DNA of 64,000 nt, taken from Hyphomicrobiaceae bacterium (lineage in GTDB: Bacteria > Pseudomonadota > Alphaproteobacteria > Rhizobiales > Hyphomicrobiaceae). The translations under genes and the position numbers were made by a program. Positions 35,110-43,872 of this stretch are shown here, one piece after another. The stretch covers positions 248,001-312,000 of the forward strand of contig JALHOW010000001.1 of the NCBI GenBank assembly GCA_022842785.1, given 5' to 3'. Below the pieces are notes generated by a model. The model saw only the letters and a list, made by a program, of their open reading frames with translations. It did not search any database and was not told where the DNA came from. Within the stretch, counting starts at the first letter, position 1. Every line of letters starts with the position of its first letter.

Positions 35110-36546
35110 GTGAGTAAGGGAACTGTCCCAATTCCCTCGGTCGACGAGGTTCTCCGCGGCGAAGCTGGCCGTGTCGTCGTGGCGCGGTTCGGCCACGCGG
35201 CAACCCTCCAAGCCGTGCGCGGAGCGCTTGCAGATCTGCGTGCGGCCAACGGTGGGGTCAGCGTGCATCATTCCGTGAGCCGCGAGGATACGGCTGCTGC
35301 GATCGCCGCGCGTGCTGCCGAGGTTCTGGAGGCGGATGATGCGCCGCGCCTGCGCCGCGTGCTCAACCTCACGGGCACGGTGCTGCATACCAATCTCGGG
35401 CGGGCCATCCTTGCCGAGGAGGCCGTCGAGGCAGCCGCCAACGCGATGCGGGCGCCCGCTGCCCTTGAATTCGATCTCGAGAGCGGCAGTCGTGGCGAGC
35501 GCGACGACATCGTGCGCGGGCTCATTTGCGAGCTGACCGGCGCTGAGGATGCAATCCTCGTCAACAACAATGCGGCGGCGATCCTGCTGGTGCTCAACAC
35601 GCTGGCGCTTGGTCGCGAAAGCATCGTTTCGCGCGGCGAGCTCATCGAGATCGGCGGTAGCTTCCGCATGCCGGACATCATGGCGCGCGCCGGAACTCGC
35701 CTGCGCGAGATCGGCACGACGAACCGCACGCATCCGCGCGACTATGCCGACGCGATCGGCCCGGAGACGGCCCTGCTGCTCAAGGTCCACACGTCCAACT
35801 ATCTGGTGCAGGGTTTCACCAAGGAGGTCGGCACGGACGAGCTTGCCGTCTTAGCGCGTGAGAAAAATCTGCCGCTCGTCGATGATCTCGGCTCGGGCAC
35901 ATTGATCGACCTCGCCAAGTACGGTCTGCGGCACGAGCGAACCGTGCAGGATGCTCTCAAGGATGGCGCCGACCTCGTGACGTTCTCGGGCGACAAGCTG
36001 CTCGGCGGACCGCAGGCGGGCTTTATCGTCGGCCGTCGCGATCTCGTGCGCGCCTGCGCGAAGAACCCGATCAAGCGTGCTGTCCGCCTCGACAAGATCC
36101 GCCTTGCCGCGCTCGAAGCTACGCTCAAGCTCTATCGCGATCCCGACCGTCTGCCCGAGCGTCTGCCCACGCTTCACTTTCTCACGCGTCCTCTCGATGA
36201 AATCCGCGCGCAGGCCGAGCGCGTGGCGGGGCCGGCGGAGCGCGCGCTCGGTGATGACTTCGACATTGCCTGCTGCAGTTGCACGAGCCAGATCGGATCG
36301 GGCGCGCTTCCGCTCGAGACCATTCCAAGCGCCGGCCTTGCCATCTCGCCACGGGCGAAGAAGCAGTCCGGACGGCAGCTCGACGCACTCGCTTCGGCCT
36401 TCCGGCGCTTGCCCATTCCGGTCATCGGTCACATCGAGAAGGGAGCCCTGGTCCTCGATTTCCGATGTCTCGACGACGAGCCGGCCTTCGTCGAGCAGCT
36501 CGAGAAGCTCGCGTATGCGCACCACGACGTTGAGGCTGAGCCGTGA
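35110..36546 (+). CDS. selA: L-seryl-tRNA(Sec) selenium transferase
   Basis: A 478-residue PLP enzyme that converts Ser-tRNA(Sec) to Sec-tRNA(Sec) using selenophosphate. It shows the SelA core RRVLNLTGTVLHTNLGRA, NNNAAAILLVLNTLA, SRGELIEIGGSFRMPDIM and the PLP-lysine segment FSGDKLLGGPQAG. GTG start at 35110, 18 bases after fdhE. Its stop overlaps the GTG start of the Sel1-repeat gene (GTGA), so the genes are coupled. Confidence 0.96.
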   Translation: MSKGTVPIPSVDEVLRGEAGRVVVARFGHAATLQAVRGALADLRAANGGVSVHHSVSREDTAAAIAARAAEVLEADDAPRLRRVLNLTGTVLHTNLGRAILAEEAVEAAANAMRAPAALEFDLESGSRGERDDIVRGLICELTGAEDAILVNNNAAAILLVLNTLALGRESIVSRGELIEIGGSFRMPDIMARAGTRLREIGTTNRTHPRDYADAIGPETALLLKVHTSNYLVQGFTKEVGTDELAVLAREKNLPLVDDLGSGTLIDLAKYGLRHERTVQDALKDGADLVTFSGDKLLGGPQAGFIVGRRDLVRACAKNPIKRAVRLDKIRLAALEATLKLYRDPDRLPERLPTLHFLTRPLDEIRAQAERVAGPAERALGDDFDIACCSCTSQIGSGALPLETIPSAGLAISPRAKKQSGRQLDALASAFRRLPIPVIGHIEKGALVLDFRCLDDEPAFVEQLEKLAYAHHDVEAEP

Positions 36547-37343
36547 AGTTGCTCGGTCTCACATTCGGCCGTGACAAACCCACACAAGCGTCGCCGGTTG
36601 CCGATCAGCTTCGCGAGGCCGGCGCGTTTTTCGCCGCTGAGGAATACGAAGCGGCCATCGCAATGTGGCTGCCGCTCGCGCAGGCCGAGCAGTCCGAAGC
36701 CCAGCACGGTTTGGCTACGTGCCTCATGCAGGGGCTCGGCGCACCCGCGGACCAGGCAACGGGAGCGAAGTGGCTCCTCGCGGCTGCGGTGCAAGGTCAT
36801 GCATCCGCGCAGCGCGATATCGCCGAGGCCTACCTCAAGGGTGAGGGTGTACCGCAGAGCGACGTTGATGCCGAGCAATGGTATCGCCGCGCTGCCGAGC
36901 AGGGTGATGGCGCCGCGCAGGACATGCTCTCGTGGCTGCTCGCCAATGAGGACGGGCGTACACCGGATTATACCGAGTCCCTCAAGTGGGCGCGCGCCGC
37001 TGCCGATCAGGGCATTCCCGCATCGATGACGCGCATCGGTCTTTTCCATCACAACGCACTCGGCGTCACGCGTGATCCGAACGTGGCCATCGCGTGGTGG
37101 CGCAAGGCGGCCGCACTCGGCGATGCCGATGGACAAGCCATGCTCGGAGCGGCGCATCACATCGGCCAGGGCGTGCCCCAGGATCGTGTGAAGGCGTATG
37201 CGTGGCTCATGCGTGCGCGCTGGGGTGGCAGCAAGCTGGCGGAGCGTTTCCTCAGTCCTGTCTTTGCCACTTTGTCGCCCGCCGAGATCGAAGCCGGCAA
37301 GGATCTGGCGCGGCGCCTCCCTGAAGCGGAGGCTGCGCCATGA
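36543..37343 (+). CDS. Sel1-like repeat protein between selA and selB
   Basis: A 266-residue all-helical protein built from about five Sel1-like (TPR-related) repeats, for example HGLATCLMQGLGAPADQATG, AQRDIAEAYLKGEGVPQSDV and AMLGAAHHIGQGVPQDRVKA. The 'Sel1' name refers to yeast Sel1/Hrd3, not to selenium. It is fused into the operon by a GTGA overlap with selA and an ATGA overlap with selB, so it is translated with the Sec machinery. It may scaffold SelA, SelB or FDH maturation, but that is inference. No signal peptide is visible. Confidence 0.85.
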   Translation: MKLLGLTFGRDKPTQASPVADQLREAGAFFAAEEYEAAIAMWLPLAQAEQSEAQHGLATCLMQGLGAPADQATGAKWLLAAAVQGHASAQRDIAEAYLKGEGVPQSDVDAEQWYRRAAEQGDGAAQDMLSWLLANEDGRTPDYTESLKWARAAADQGIPASMTRIGLFHHNALGVTRDPNVAIAWWRKAAALGDADGQAMLGAAHHIGQGVPQDRVKAYAWLMRARWGGSKLAERFLSPVFATLSPAEIEAGKDLARRLPEAEAAP

Positions 37344-39415
37344 TCATCGGCACGGCCGGCCACATCGATCACGGCAAGACGAGCCTCGTGCGCGCGCTGA
37401 CAGGTGTCGATACCGACCGCCTGAAGGAAGAGCAGCGCCGCGGTATCACGATTGAACTCGGCTTTGCTTATCTGCCGCGCCCGTCTGGCGACATCATCGG
37501 CTTCGTCGATGTGCCGGGCCATGAGCGTCTCGTCCACACCATGCTCGCCGGCGCAACGGGTATCGATTTTGCCCTGCTCGTCGTGGCCGCTGACGACGGC
37601 GTCATGCCGCAGACGCGCGAGCATCTTGCCATCATCGATCTGCTTGGTATCAAGCGCGGCGCGGTGGCGCTCAGCAAAAGCGATCTCGCCTCGCCCGAGC
37701 GTCTCGCGGAAGTCAGCGCCCAGATTCGCGCTACGCTCGCGAGCACCGGTCTTGCTGATGCCGAGATCGTACCCGTGTCGACAGTCTCGGACGACGGTAT
37801 CGCCGAGCTTCTTGCGCTCCTCGATCGCGAGGCGGTGGCAACAGGCCTCCGGCCGGCGGACGGACGCTTCCGGCTGGCCATCGACCGCAGCTTTTCGCTG
37901 CGCGGTGCCGGCACGGTCGTAACCGGGACGGTTCTTTCGGGGCGCGTGGCAGTCGGCGATCGCGTGATGACCTCGCCGGCGGGGCTCGAGGCCCGCGTGC
38001 GATCGGTGCACGCGCAGAACGCGGCGGCAACGCTCGGGCTTGCAGGCCAGCGCTGCGCGCTTGCGCTCGCCGGCCCTAAGATCGATCCGGAAAGCGTGGC
38101 GCGCGGCGACGTGCTGCTCGATCCGACGCTGCACAGTCCCGCAAACCGCATCGATGTGTCGCTCAAGCTTCTGCCGAGCGAGCGCAAGGCCATTTCGCAG
38201 TGGCTGCCAGTAAAATTCCATCACGGCTCGGCCGAGCGCAATGCGCGCGTGCTCGCGCTGACGTCCGGCGGCATTGCGCCGGGGCAGGGCGACTACGCGC
38301 AGATCGTGCTCGATCGCCCTGCCGCCATGGCGGCCGGTGACCGCTTCGTGCTGCGCGATTCCGCGGCCTCGCGCACAATCGGCGGCGGCACCATCCTCGA
38401 TCTGCGTCCGCCCGAGCGTCAACGCGCGACGCCGGCACGCCGCGCGGAACTGGAAATCCTGGCCGGTCATGATCCCGTCGCTGTGCTGCGCCGCTTGTTC
38501 GAAGGGTGTCGCGCATTCATCGATCTTGCGGCCTTCTTCCGTGATCGCGCAGCTTCTGTCGGGCTTGTCGACGATGTCGTGAAAATGCTCGACCTCGTGA
38601 CATTCGGCGATGGCGACCGACTCGTCGCACTTACGAAGGAGGCGTGGCGGGCGTATGCAACTGAAGTCGTCGCCGCCCTCGATCGCTTTCATGCAGAGAA
38701 GCCCGACCTGCCGGGCCTTGGCCAGGAGCGCTTGCGTCTCGCACTCGATCCGCGCCTGCCGGGACCGACATTTGCACGCGCCCTCCAACGGCTCGTTGCC
38801 GATGGGCAGATCGTCCTCGACCGCTCCTGGGTACGCCGGCCGGGCCACGAGGTGCGACTTTCCGAGGAGGAGGAGAAGCTCTGGTCGCGGATATCTCCGC
38901 TCCTCAGCGGCGAGGCCCGCTTCCGTCCACCGCGCGTGCGCGACATTGCCAAGGTACAGCGGATCGACGAGGGTTTTATTCGGCGCCTCTTCAAGCTCGC
39001 GGCGCGGCGCGGAGATGTGGACGAAGTCGCGCTGGACCATTACTTTCTCGGGGCCACCGTGATCGAGATGGCCGATACGGCGCGTGCACTTGCAGCGGCA
39101 GATGCCGAAGGCGAGTTCACCGTCATCGCATTTCGAGACCGTCTGGGGAACGGCCGCAAGGTCGCCATCCAGATCCTGGAGTTCTTCGATCGCCAGGGCC
39201 TGACCATGCGTCGCGGTGACATTCGCCGCATCAATCCGCACAAGCGGGATCTATTTTCGCGTGAAGCCGCAGGGGGTGCCCCGGCGACATCACGCGACGG
39301 AGGAGAAACGTCCCCGGTGGGGCGGCCGGACTTCAAATCCGGAGAAGGTCGCGAGACGGCTTTCGGTGGGTTCGACTCCTGCCTCCTCCGCCAATCTCGC
39401 ATTTCAAAGAATTGA
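37340..39415 (+). CDS. selB: Selenocysteine-specific elongation factor SelB
   Basis: A 691-residue special EF-Tu. G1 is [12 protein letters not shown] (3-14), G2 [14 protein letters not shown]3 [13 protein letters not shown]4 SKSD; domains II/III follow, then winged-helix repeats (about 375-640) that bind the SECIS hairpin. It delivers Sec-tRNA to the UGA in fdnG. Odd feature: the frame does not stop before selC; codons about 654-685 are the tRNA gene itself, so the natural end of the conserved protein is near [12 protein letters not shown] and the tail is an extension encoded by tRNA sequence. Confidence 0.95.
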   Translation: MIIGTAGHIDHGKTSLVRALTGVDTDRLKEEQRRGITIELGFAYLPRPSGDIIGFVDVPGHERLVHTMLAGATGIDFALLVVAADDGVMPQTREHLAIIDLLGIKRGAVALSKSDLASPERLAEVSAQIRATLASTGLADAEIVPVSTVSDDGIAELLALLDREAVATGLRPADGRFRLAIDRSFSLRGAGTVVTGTVLSGRVAVGDRVMTSPAGLEARVRSVHAQNAAATLGLAGQRCALALAGPKIDPESVARGDVLLDPTLHSPANRIDVSLKLLPSERKAISQWLPVKFHHGSAERNARVLALTSGGIAPGQGDYAQIVLDRPAAMAAGDRFVLRDSAASRTIGGGTILDLRPPERQRATPARRAELEILAGHDPVAVLRRLFEGCRAFIDLAAFFRDRAASVGLVDDVVKMLDLVTFGDGDRLVALTKEAWRAYATEVVAALDRFHAEKPDLPGLGQERLRLALDPRLPGPTFARALQRLVADGQIVLDRSWVRRPGHEVRLSEEEEKLWSRISPLLSGEARFRPPRVRDIAKVQRIDEGFIRRLFKLAARRGDVDEVALDHYFLGATVIEMADTARALAAADAEGEFTVIAFRDRLGNGRKVAIQILEFFDRQGLTMRRGDIRRINPHKRDLFSREAAGGAPATSRDGGETSPVGRPDFKSGEGRETAFGGFDSCLLRQSRISKN
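39299..39393 (+). tRNA. selC: tRNA-Sec (anticodon TCA)
   Basis: A 95-base Sec tRNA, the same length as E. coli selC. The acceptor arms GGAGGAG and CTCCTCC pair over 7 bp, followed by discriminator G and an encoded CCA (39391-39393). The anticodon arm CCGGACTTCAAATCCGG carries TCA, with a long variable arm after it and a T-loop in GGGTTCGACTCC. It lies inside the 3' end of the selB reading frame, same strand. Anticodon, length and neighbours all agree. Confidence 0.97.
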
Positions 39416-39474
39416 CATTCGCCAATTGCGCGGGCCTCCCCGCTACGTGAGCGGCCCATATTCGGCCGTGCGCA

Positions 39475-39491
39475 CTGTCATATGCCTGCGA
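39475..39491 (+). promoter_or_regulatory. Candidate PHO box upstream of glycosyltransferase
   Basis: CTGTCATATGCCTGCGA against the PHO consensus CTGTCATAWAWCTGTCA: the first half-site is perfect and the second keeps CTG. It lies about 147 bases before the glycosyltransferase start, in the 223-base gap after selB. The gap also holds a weak hairpin CCGCT/AGCGG at 39440-39454. Confidence 0.45.
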
Positions 39492-39638
39492 TGTGAGAGC
39501 GATACTGCTCCAGCACGCGTTCTTCACGCGGCGTGCTCGCATACGGAATCGACAGCGTCCGTACCCCGTCCTGCCGTTCCCTAGTCCGGTGGTCTGCATC
39601 CGCAGGGGCAATCCATCTTCAGCCCGACGAGGTCGGAT

Positions 39639-40748
39639 ATGATCGTGCTTATCGCCACGGATGCCTGGCACCCGCAGATCAACGGCGTGGTTCGTACGCT
39701 AGAAGCGCTGCGCCGCAGTCTCACGGAGCGCGGGGCGATCGTCGAGTTCCTGACGCCGGAGGGGTTTCCATCGCTGAAGGTACCGACCTATCCAGGGCTC
39801 AGGTGCGCGATACCAAACAGCCGCGATATTGCACGTCGCATCGCCCGCGCGGCACCCGACGCAATCCATATCGCGACTGAGGGACCGATTGGCCTTGCCG
39901 TACGGCGATATTGCCGGAAGCGCGGCATACCCTTCACGACGAGCCTCACGACGCGCTTCGCGGAGTATGTCTCGGCCCGCTTTCCAGTTCCGGTCTCATG
40001 GGGCTACGCGGCGTTGCGCAGGTTTCACTCAGCGGCAGCCGCGACGATGGTCTCGACGCCCTCGCTCATGTCAGAGCTCGAGGAACGCGGATTTGCGAAT
40101 CTTCGCATGTGGTCGCGCGGCGTGGATACTGAGCTGTTCCACCCCTCTCGTGCGGCGAAGCTCGATCTGCCCCGGCCGATCTTCATGAATGTCGGGCGGA
40201 TTGCGATCGAGAAGAACATGGATGCGTTTCTCTCGCTCGATCTTCCCGGCAGTAAGGTTGTCATCGGTCACGGCCCGCAAGAAGCAGAGTTGCGGACGCG
40301 CTATCCCGACGTGGCTTTTCTCGGCGCCATGAGCGGCGAATCGCTTGCTGCGCATATTGCCGCCGCCGATGTCTTCGTCTTTCCGAGCCTCACGGATACC
40401 TTCGGCATTGCTCAACTCGAAGCCCTCGCATCCGGTGTGCCCGTCGCCGCCTTCCCAGTGACGGGACCGCTCGACGTGATAGGTAGTGCTTCCGTTGGCG
40501 CGCTCAACCGGGATTTGCGCCAGGCCTGCCTCGACGCCCTCGCGATATCGCGCGATGCGTGCCGCGGACACGCGCTCGGCTTTTCGTGGGCGCGCAGTGC
40601 CGCTCAGTTTCTCACGAACCTGCATCCCGTCCGCGTCGAGGCCGCACACGAGCTGCCCACCGCCAGTGCACGCGCCAGCGTGTTCGGGAACGATGCGGGC
40701 ATTCCGACAGAACAGTTCGACAGGCGAAGATGGAGCGGAAATCGATGA
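39639..40748 (+). CDS. GT4-type glycosyltransferase
   Basis: A 369-residue GT-B glycosyltransferase. It opens MIVLIATDAWHPQINGVVRT, has the GRIAIEKNMDAFL nucleotide-binding turn (about 187-199), and the GT4 acidic motif in FPSLTDTFGIAQLEALASG. Sequence style is that of MgtA/SqdX/DUF1972-neighbour enzymes that put sugars on lipids. It is coupled (ATGA) to a PmtA-like methyltransferase, so a role in membrane glycolipids, as in phosphate-starved rhizobia, is plausible (inference). GAGGTCGG precedes the ATG. Confidence 0.82.
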   Translation: MIVLIATDAWHPQINGVVRTLEALRRSLTERGAIVEFLTPEGFPSLKVPTYPGLRCAIPNSRDIARRIARAAPDAIHIATEGPIGLAVRRYCRKRGIPFTTSLTTRFAEYVSARFPVPVSWGYAALRRFHSAAAATMVSTPSLMSELEERGFANLRMWSRGVDTELFHPSRAAKLDLPRPIFMNVGRIAIEKNMDAFLSLDLPGSKVVIGHGPQEAELRTRYPDVAFLGAMSGESLAAHIAAADVFVFPSLTDTFGIAQLEALASGVPVAAFPVTGPLDVIGSASVGALNRDLRQACLDALAISRDACRGHALGFSWARSAAQFLTNLHPVRVEAAHELPTASARASVFGNDAGIPTEQFDRRRWSGNR

Positions 40749-41425
40749 CGCGAGCCATGGATCGAGAGGGCGTGGTCAAGACCTATGACCGATGGGCGCC
40801 GGTTTACGATCTCGTGTTTGGTCCGGTCTTCGAGAAGGCCCGACGTGCGGCGATCACGGCCTGCGAGGAAGTCGGCGGGCGCGTTCTCGAAGTGGGCGTA
40901 GGGACGGGCATATCGCTGCCGTACTATTCGAACCGCTGCACGATCGTCGGCGTCGATATCTCGTCGGCTATGCTCGAGGTGGCGAGTCAGCGGGTTGTGG
41001 ATCTGCGCATGACCAATGTCGAGCAGCTCGCGATCATGGACGTGCAGAATCTCGCATTCGATGATGCTTCGTTCGATGTCGTGACCGCACAATACGTCGT
41101 CAATACCGTTCCCGATCCCGAGGCTGCGCTCGACGAGTTCATTCGCGTTCTGAGGCCCGGCGGCGAGTTGATCGTTGTCAATCGCGTTGGTGCCGAGGGG
41201 GGCGCACGACTCAAGGTCGAGAAGCTGCTCGAGCCCGTCGTCGAGCGGCTCGGCTGGCGATCGGATTTTCCCTGGGCGCGCTTCGAGAGCTGGATGGCCG
41301 AACACGGCGGCGTGGCGCTTGCGGAGCGTCGACCGCTCCCGCCGCTCGGTCATTTTGCCCTGCTGCGTTTTCGCAAGATGTCCGCTCCGTCGCGTGCCGG
41401 ACTCGATCTTGTCACAGCCGCCTGA
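40745..41425 (+). CDS. pmtA: PmtA-like phosphatidylethanolamine N-methyltransferase
   Basis: A 226-residue class I SAM methyltransferase of the Rhodobacter-type PmtA/UbiE-like group. The SAM motif I is GRVLEVGVGTGISLPYY, motif II VVTAQYVVNTVPDPEA, motif III LRPGGELIVVNRVGA; the N-terminal YDRWAPVYDLVFGPVFEKAR is typical of PmtA. It would methylate PE three times to phosphatidylcholine. It could instead be the related BtaB, but no btaA is present. Start 40745 overlaps the glycosyltransferase stop; an ATG at 40730 is the alternative. Confidence 0.83.
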   Translation: MTRAMDREGVVKTYDRWAPVYDLVFGPVFEKARRAAITACEEVGGRVLEVGVGTGISLPYYSNRCTIVGVDISSAMLEVASQRVVDLRMTNVEQLAIMDVQNLAFDDASFDVVTAQYVVNTVPDPEAALDEFIRVLRPGGELIVVNRVGAEGGARLKVEKLLEPVVERLGWRSDFPWARFESWMAEHGGVALAERRPLPPLGHFALLRFRKMSAPSRAGLDLVTAA

Positions 41426-41484
41426 GGAGCTGCGTCGCGTCCGCGCGTTCGTCACGTCAGATCATCAACTGGAGGATCACGGCC

Positions 41485-42096
41485 ATGGCCGGTTTCATGG
41501 AAACACTGCGTGAGCAGCGCTGGGATGACCATCGCTTCTATCATCACAGCCGCATCAATCAGTCGCTGCACTTTGTGAGCGCCATCAGTTTTGTCGTTGC
41601 CTACGGAATGCTGTTCTACGATCCGCCGATGGCGGCACTGATCGCTTGGATCATTGGCATGTGTACGCGCCAGAGCGGTCACTTTTTCTTCGAGCCGAAG
41701 GGCTATGACCACGCCAACGATGTCACGCACGAGCACAAGGAAGAGGTGAAGGTTGGCTACAATCTCTTCCGTAAAGTGATCCTGATGGCGATCTGGGCGT
41801 TCCTGCCGCTGCTCGTGCTCGTCGATCCCACACTGTTCGGTCTGATGCCGCCCTACGAGGGCTGGATGGGATTCGCCCGCCATGTCGGCACGATCTGGCT
41901 CGCGCTCGGCATTGTCGGCGTGCTCTTCCGGATGGTGCAGCTTTTCTTCATCCAGGATGTTCAGGCAGGCATCGTGTGGGTGACGAAAATCCTCACGGAT
42001 CCCTTCCACGACATCAAGATCTATCACAAGGCGCCGTTGGCTCTTCTGCGTGGCGAGCTGATCGACCCCGAGATTGCGTCGCATCGGCCGCACTGA
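41485..42096 (+). CDS. His-rich membrane protein, Mpo1/DUF962-like (tentative)
   Basis: A 203-residue protein with about four membrane segments (near 28-45, 48-63, 98-117 and 132-152). It carries a histidine pattern, YHHSRINQSLHF near residue 20 and SGHFFFEP, DHAND, HEHKEE near 64-85, that resembles the metal sites of Mpo1/DUF962 2-hydroxy-fatty-acid dioxygenases and of fatty acid hydroxylases. Identity is not certain. It lies 59 bases after pmtA in a lipid gene run, so modification of a lipid acyl chain is a reasonable guess. It ends 61 bases from a convergent aminotransferase gene. Confidence 0.6.
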   Translation: MAGFMETLREQRWDDHRFYHHSRINQSLHFVSAISFVVAYGMLFYDPPMAALIAWIIGMCTRQSGHFFFEPKGYDHANDVTHEHKEEVKVGYNLFRKVILMAIWAFLPLLVLVDPTLFGLMPPYEGWMGFARHVGTIWLALGIVGVLFRMVQLFFIQDVQAGIVWVTKILTDPFHDIKIYHKAPLALLRGELIDPEIASHRPH

Positions 42097-42126
42097 GACG
42101 TCAGTCAGAAAATGAGCAATACCTCT

Positions 42127-42150
42127 CCTCTCCCCGGTCGCGGGGAGAGG
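42127..42150. terminator. Bidirectional palindrome between convergent genes
   Basis: CCTCTCCCC (42127-42135) and GGGGAGAGG (42142-42150) form a 9-bp stem with a 6-base loop, centred between two convergent genes. The CCTCTCCCC type is a common intergenic palindrome in Hyphomicrobiales and probably ends transcription from both sides. Confidence 0.6.
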
Positions 42151-42157
42151 GGAGCCC

Positions 42158-43831
42158 TCAGGCCGGAGCGGCCTTCTGCTTGCGTATGCCGAGCTGCCAC
42201 ATCTCGCGCAGAACACGACGCTTGATGTTCATGGATGGACCTTCCCACCACCAGCCATCTCGCGCCATCTCTTCCGCGGCCGCAACGAAGTGGTCGGCGA
42301 CGGCGGCGAAGTCCTGGGCCTGATAGTTCAGGCTGAAGATGAGACGTCCGCTCCCGACCCAGCTCAAGGCCAAGCCATGCTTGCGCAGGTAGTATTGGAA
42401 CATCCAATTGTACCTCGACGGGCGCGTGTAGAGCACGGTCCAGATGGTCGACATATTGGCGACGGCGACTGGAAGCCCGAGAGCCGCAAGGCGTGCATTC
42501 AGCGCTTCGGCGCGCGCGGCCCAAGTGCCATCGAGGCCATGATACAGCGACTGGCACTCGGTCGTCGCGAAGCGGCGGAGGAAGGCACTCATGGTGGCCA
42601 TCACGTGGGGATGCGCGTTGAAGGTGCCGCGCGCGAGACAGATGTCGCCTGGCCGGTCGTCGCGATATCGCTTCATAAGATCGTGACGCCCTGTAAGAAC
42701 GCCAACAGGCAGGCCGCCGCCGAGCGTTTTGCCGTACGTGACCATATCGGCGCGGACACCGAAGTACTCCTGCGCTCCACCTGGCGCGAGCCGGAAGCCA
42801 ACAAAGATTTCGTCGAAGATGAGTACGATGCCGCGAGCGCTGCAGACCTCGCGCAGTTCGTGCAGCCATCGTGCGTAAGCCGCCCGGTCGAACGCGGCGG
42901 CGCGCGAACTGTCGATCAATGCGGAATCGCCCGGTGGCCCTGCGTTCGGGTGCATGGCCTGAATGGGATTGACCAGCACGCAGGCGATGTCGCGCCGACG
43001 ACGCAGCACCTTGAGTGTCGCATCAGACATCTCGGCGAGGGTGTACGTCGAGGGATTGGGCTCGGGATTGCCGACACCCGGCTGAACGTCGCCCCACCAG
43101 CCGTGGTAGGCGCCGGAGAAGCGCACGAGATGCGAGCGCCCCGTATGATAGCGCGCCAATCGGACGGCCTGCATGACGGCTTCGGTGCCCGACATATGGA
43201 AGGACACTTCGTCGAGGCCGGAGATCTCTCTGATGCGGGCGACGTTCTCGGCAATGACCGGGTGGTAGGCGCCGAGCACGGGGCCAAGTGCCGCGACGCG
43301 CTCTGTTCCTTCGGCCATGCACTGCTTGTAGAAGTCGTAGCCGAAGACGTTGACGCCATACGAGCCGGCAAGGTCGTAGTAGAGATTGCCATCGACATCG
43401 GTGAGCGTCACGCCACTCGAGGCCTCGAGAAATGGGCTCGCGCCGAGGTTCTCGCGGACCATCCGGCTGAATGGAAACGGCACCCGGTATGCGTCGGTGA
43501 ACTGCATGTCCGAAATCGCGCTTCTGACCTCGGCCTTGAGCGCGATTGTGCGCGGATATCGCCGGGCATAGTCCTTGGCAAGCTTGCGAAATGCGCTACG
43601 GCGTCGCTCTGCGACATCGGCTGGCGCATCATCGCAGTCGAAGAAGCGATCCTCGCCGAATTCGTAGAAGGGAATGAGCGAGGCGACGCGCTTCGACCAG
43701 CGCACGTGCCCCGTCAAGGAGGGATGCTTGGCGCGCGACAGTTCGAGGCGCGCTTTTACCTTCGTCGCGGCGGTCGCGAGGGCGGCCGCGCCGATGCCAC
43801 CAAGGGCGAGGGTTGTGAGACTCAGTTCCAT
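42158..43831 (-). CDS. Membrane-anchored class III aminotransferase (GSA-aminomutase-like)
   Basis: A 557-residue PLP enzyme. The class III core, from about residue 125, resembles glutamate-1-semialdehyde aminomutase: SGTEAVMQAVRLARYHTGR, FSGAYHGWWGDVQ, LIFDEIFVGFRLAPGG and the PLP-lysine in MVTYGKTLGGGLPVG. Compared with HemL (about 430 residues) it has an extra N-terminal about 120 residues including a membrane helix (about 3-22) and a basic segment. That anchor and the flanking lipid genes argue against a tetrapyrrole role and for a membrane-bound substrate (inference). ATG at the complement of 43829-43831; divergent from psd with a 41-base gap. Confidence 0.8.
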   Translation of the reverse strand: MELSLTTLALGGIGAAALATAATKVKARLELSRAKHPSLTGHVRWSKRVASLIPFYEFGEDRFFDCDDAPADVAERRRSAFRKLAKDYARRYPRTIALKAEVRSAISDMQFTDAYRVPFPFSRMVRENLGASPFLEASSGVTLTDVDGNLYYDLAGSYGVNVFGYDFYKQCMAEGTERVAALGPVLGAYHPVIAENVARIREISGLDEVSFHMSGTEAVMQAVRLARYHTGRSHLVRFSGAYHGWWGDVQPGVGNPEPNPSTYTLAEMSDATLKVLRRRRDIACVLVNPIQAMHPNAGPPGDSALIDSSRAAAFDRAAYARWLHELREVCSARGIVLIFDEIFVGFRLAPGGAQEYFGVRADMVTYGKTLGGGLPVGVLTGRHDLMKRYRDDRPGDICLARGTFNAHPHVMATMSAFLRRFATTECQSLYHGLDGTWAARAEALNARLAALGLPVAVANMSTIWTVLYTRPSRYNWMFQYYLRKHGLALSWVGSGRLIFSLNYQAQDFAAVADHFVAAAEEMARDGWWWEGPSMNIKRRVLREMWQLGIRKQKAAPA

Positions 43832-43872
43832 GGCGAGAAACCGAATCGCAGAAAGAATACAGGACGATGACA

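Noticed and set aside
33349-35790. Very long open frame antisense to fdoI, fdhE and selA (also similar ones opposite fdnG at 30623-32833 and selB at 37157-39241)
   Set aside because: High GC produces long antisense frames. The proteins show only low-complexity Arg/His/Ala composition while the sense strand encodes known families.
36543-37343. Reading the 'Sel1' name as a selenium gene
   Set aside because: Sel1-like repeats are TPR-type helical repeats named after an unrelated protein; only the operon position links it to Sec.
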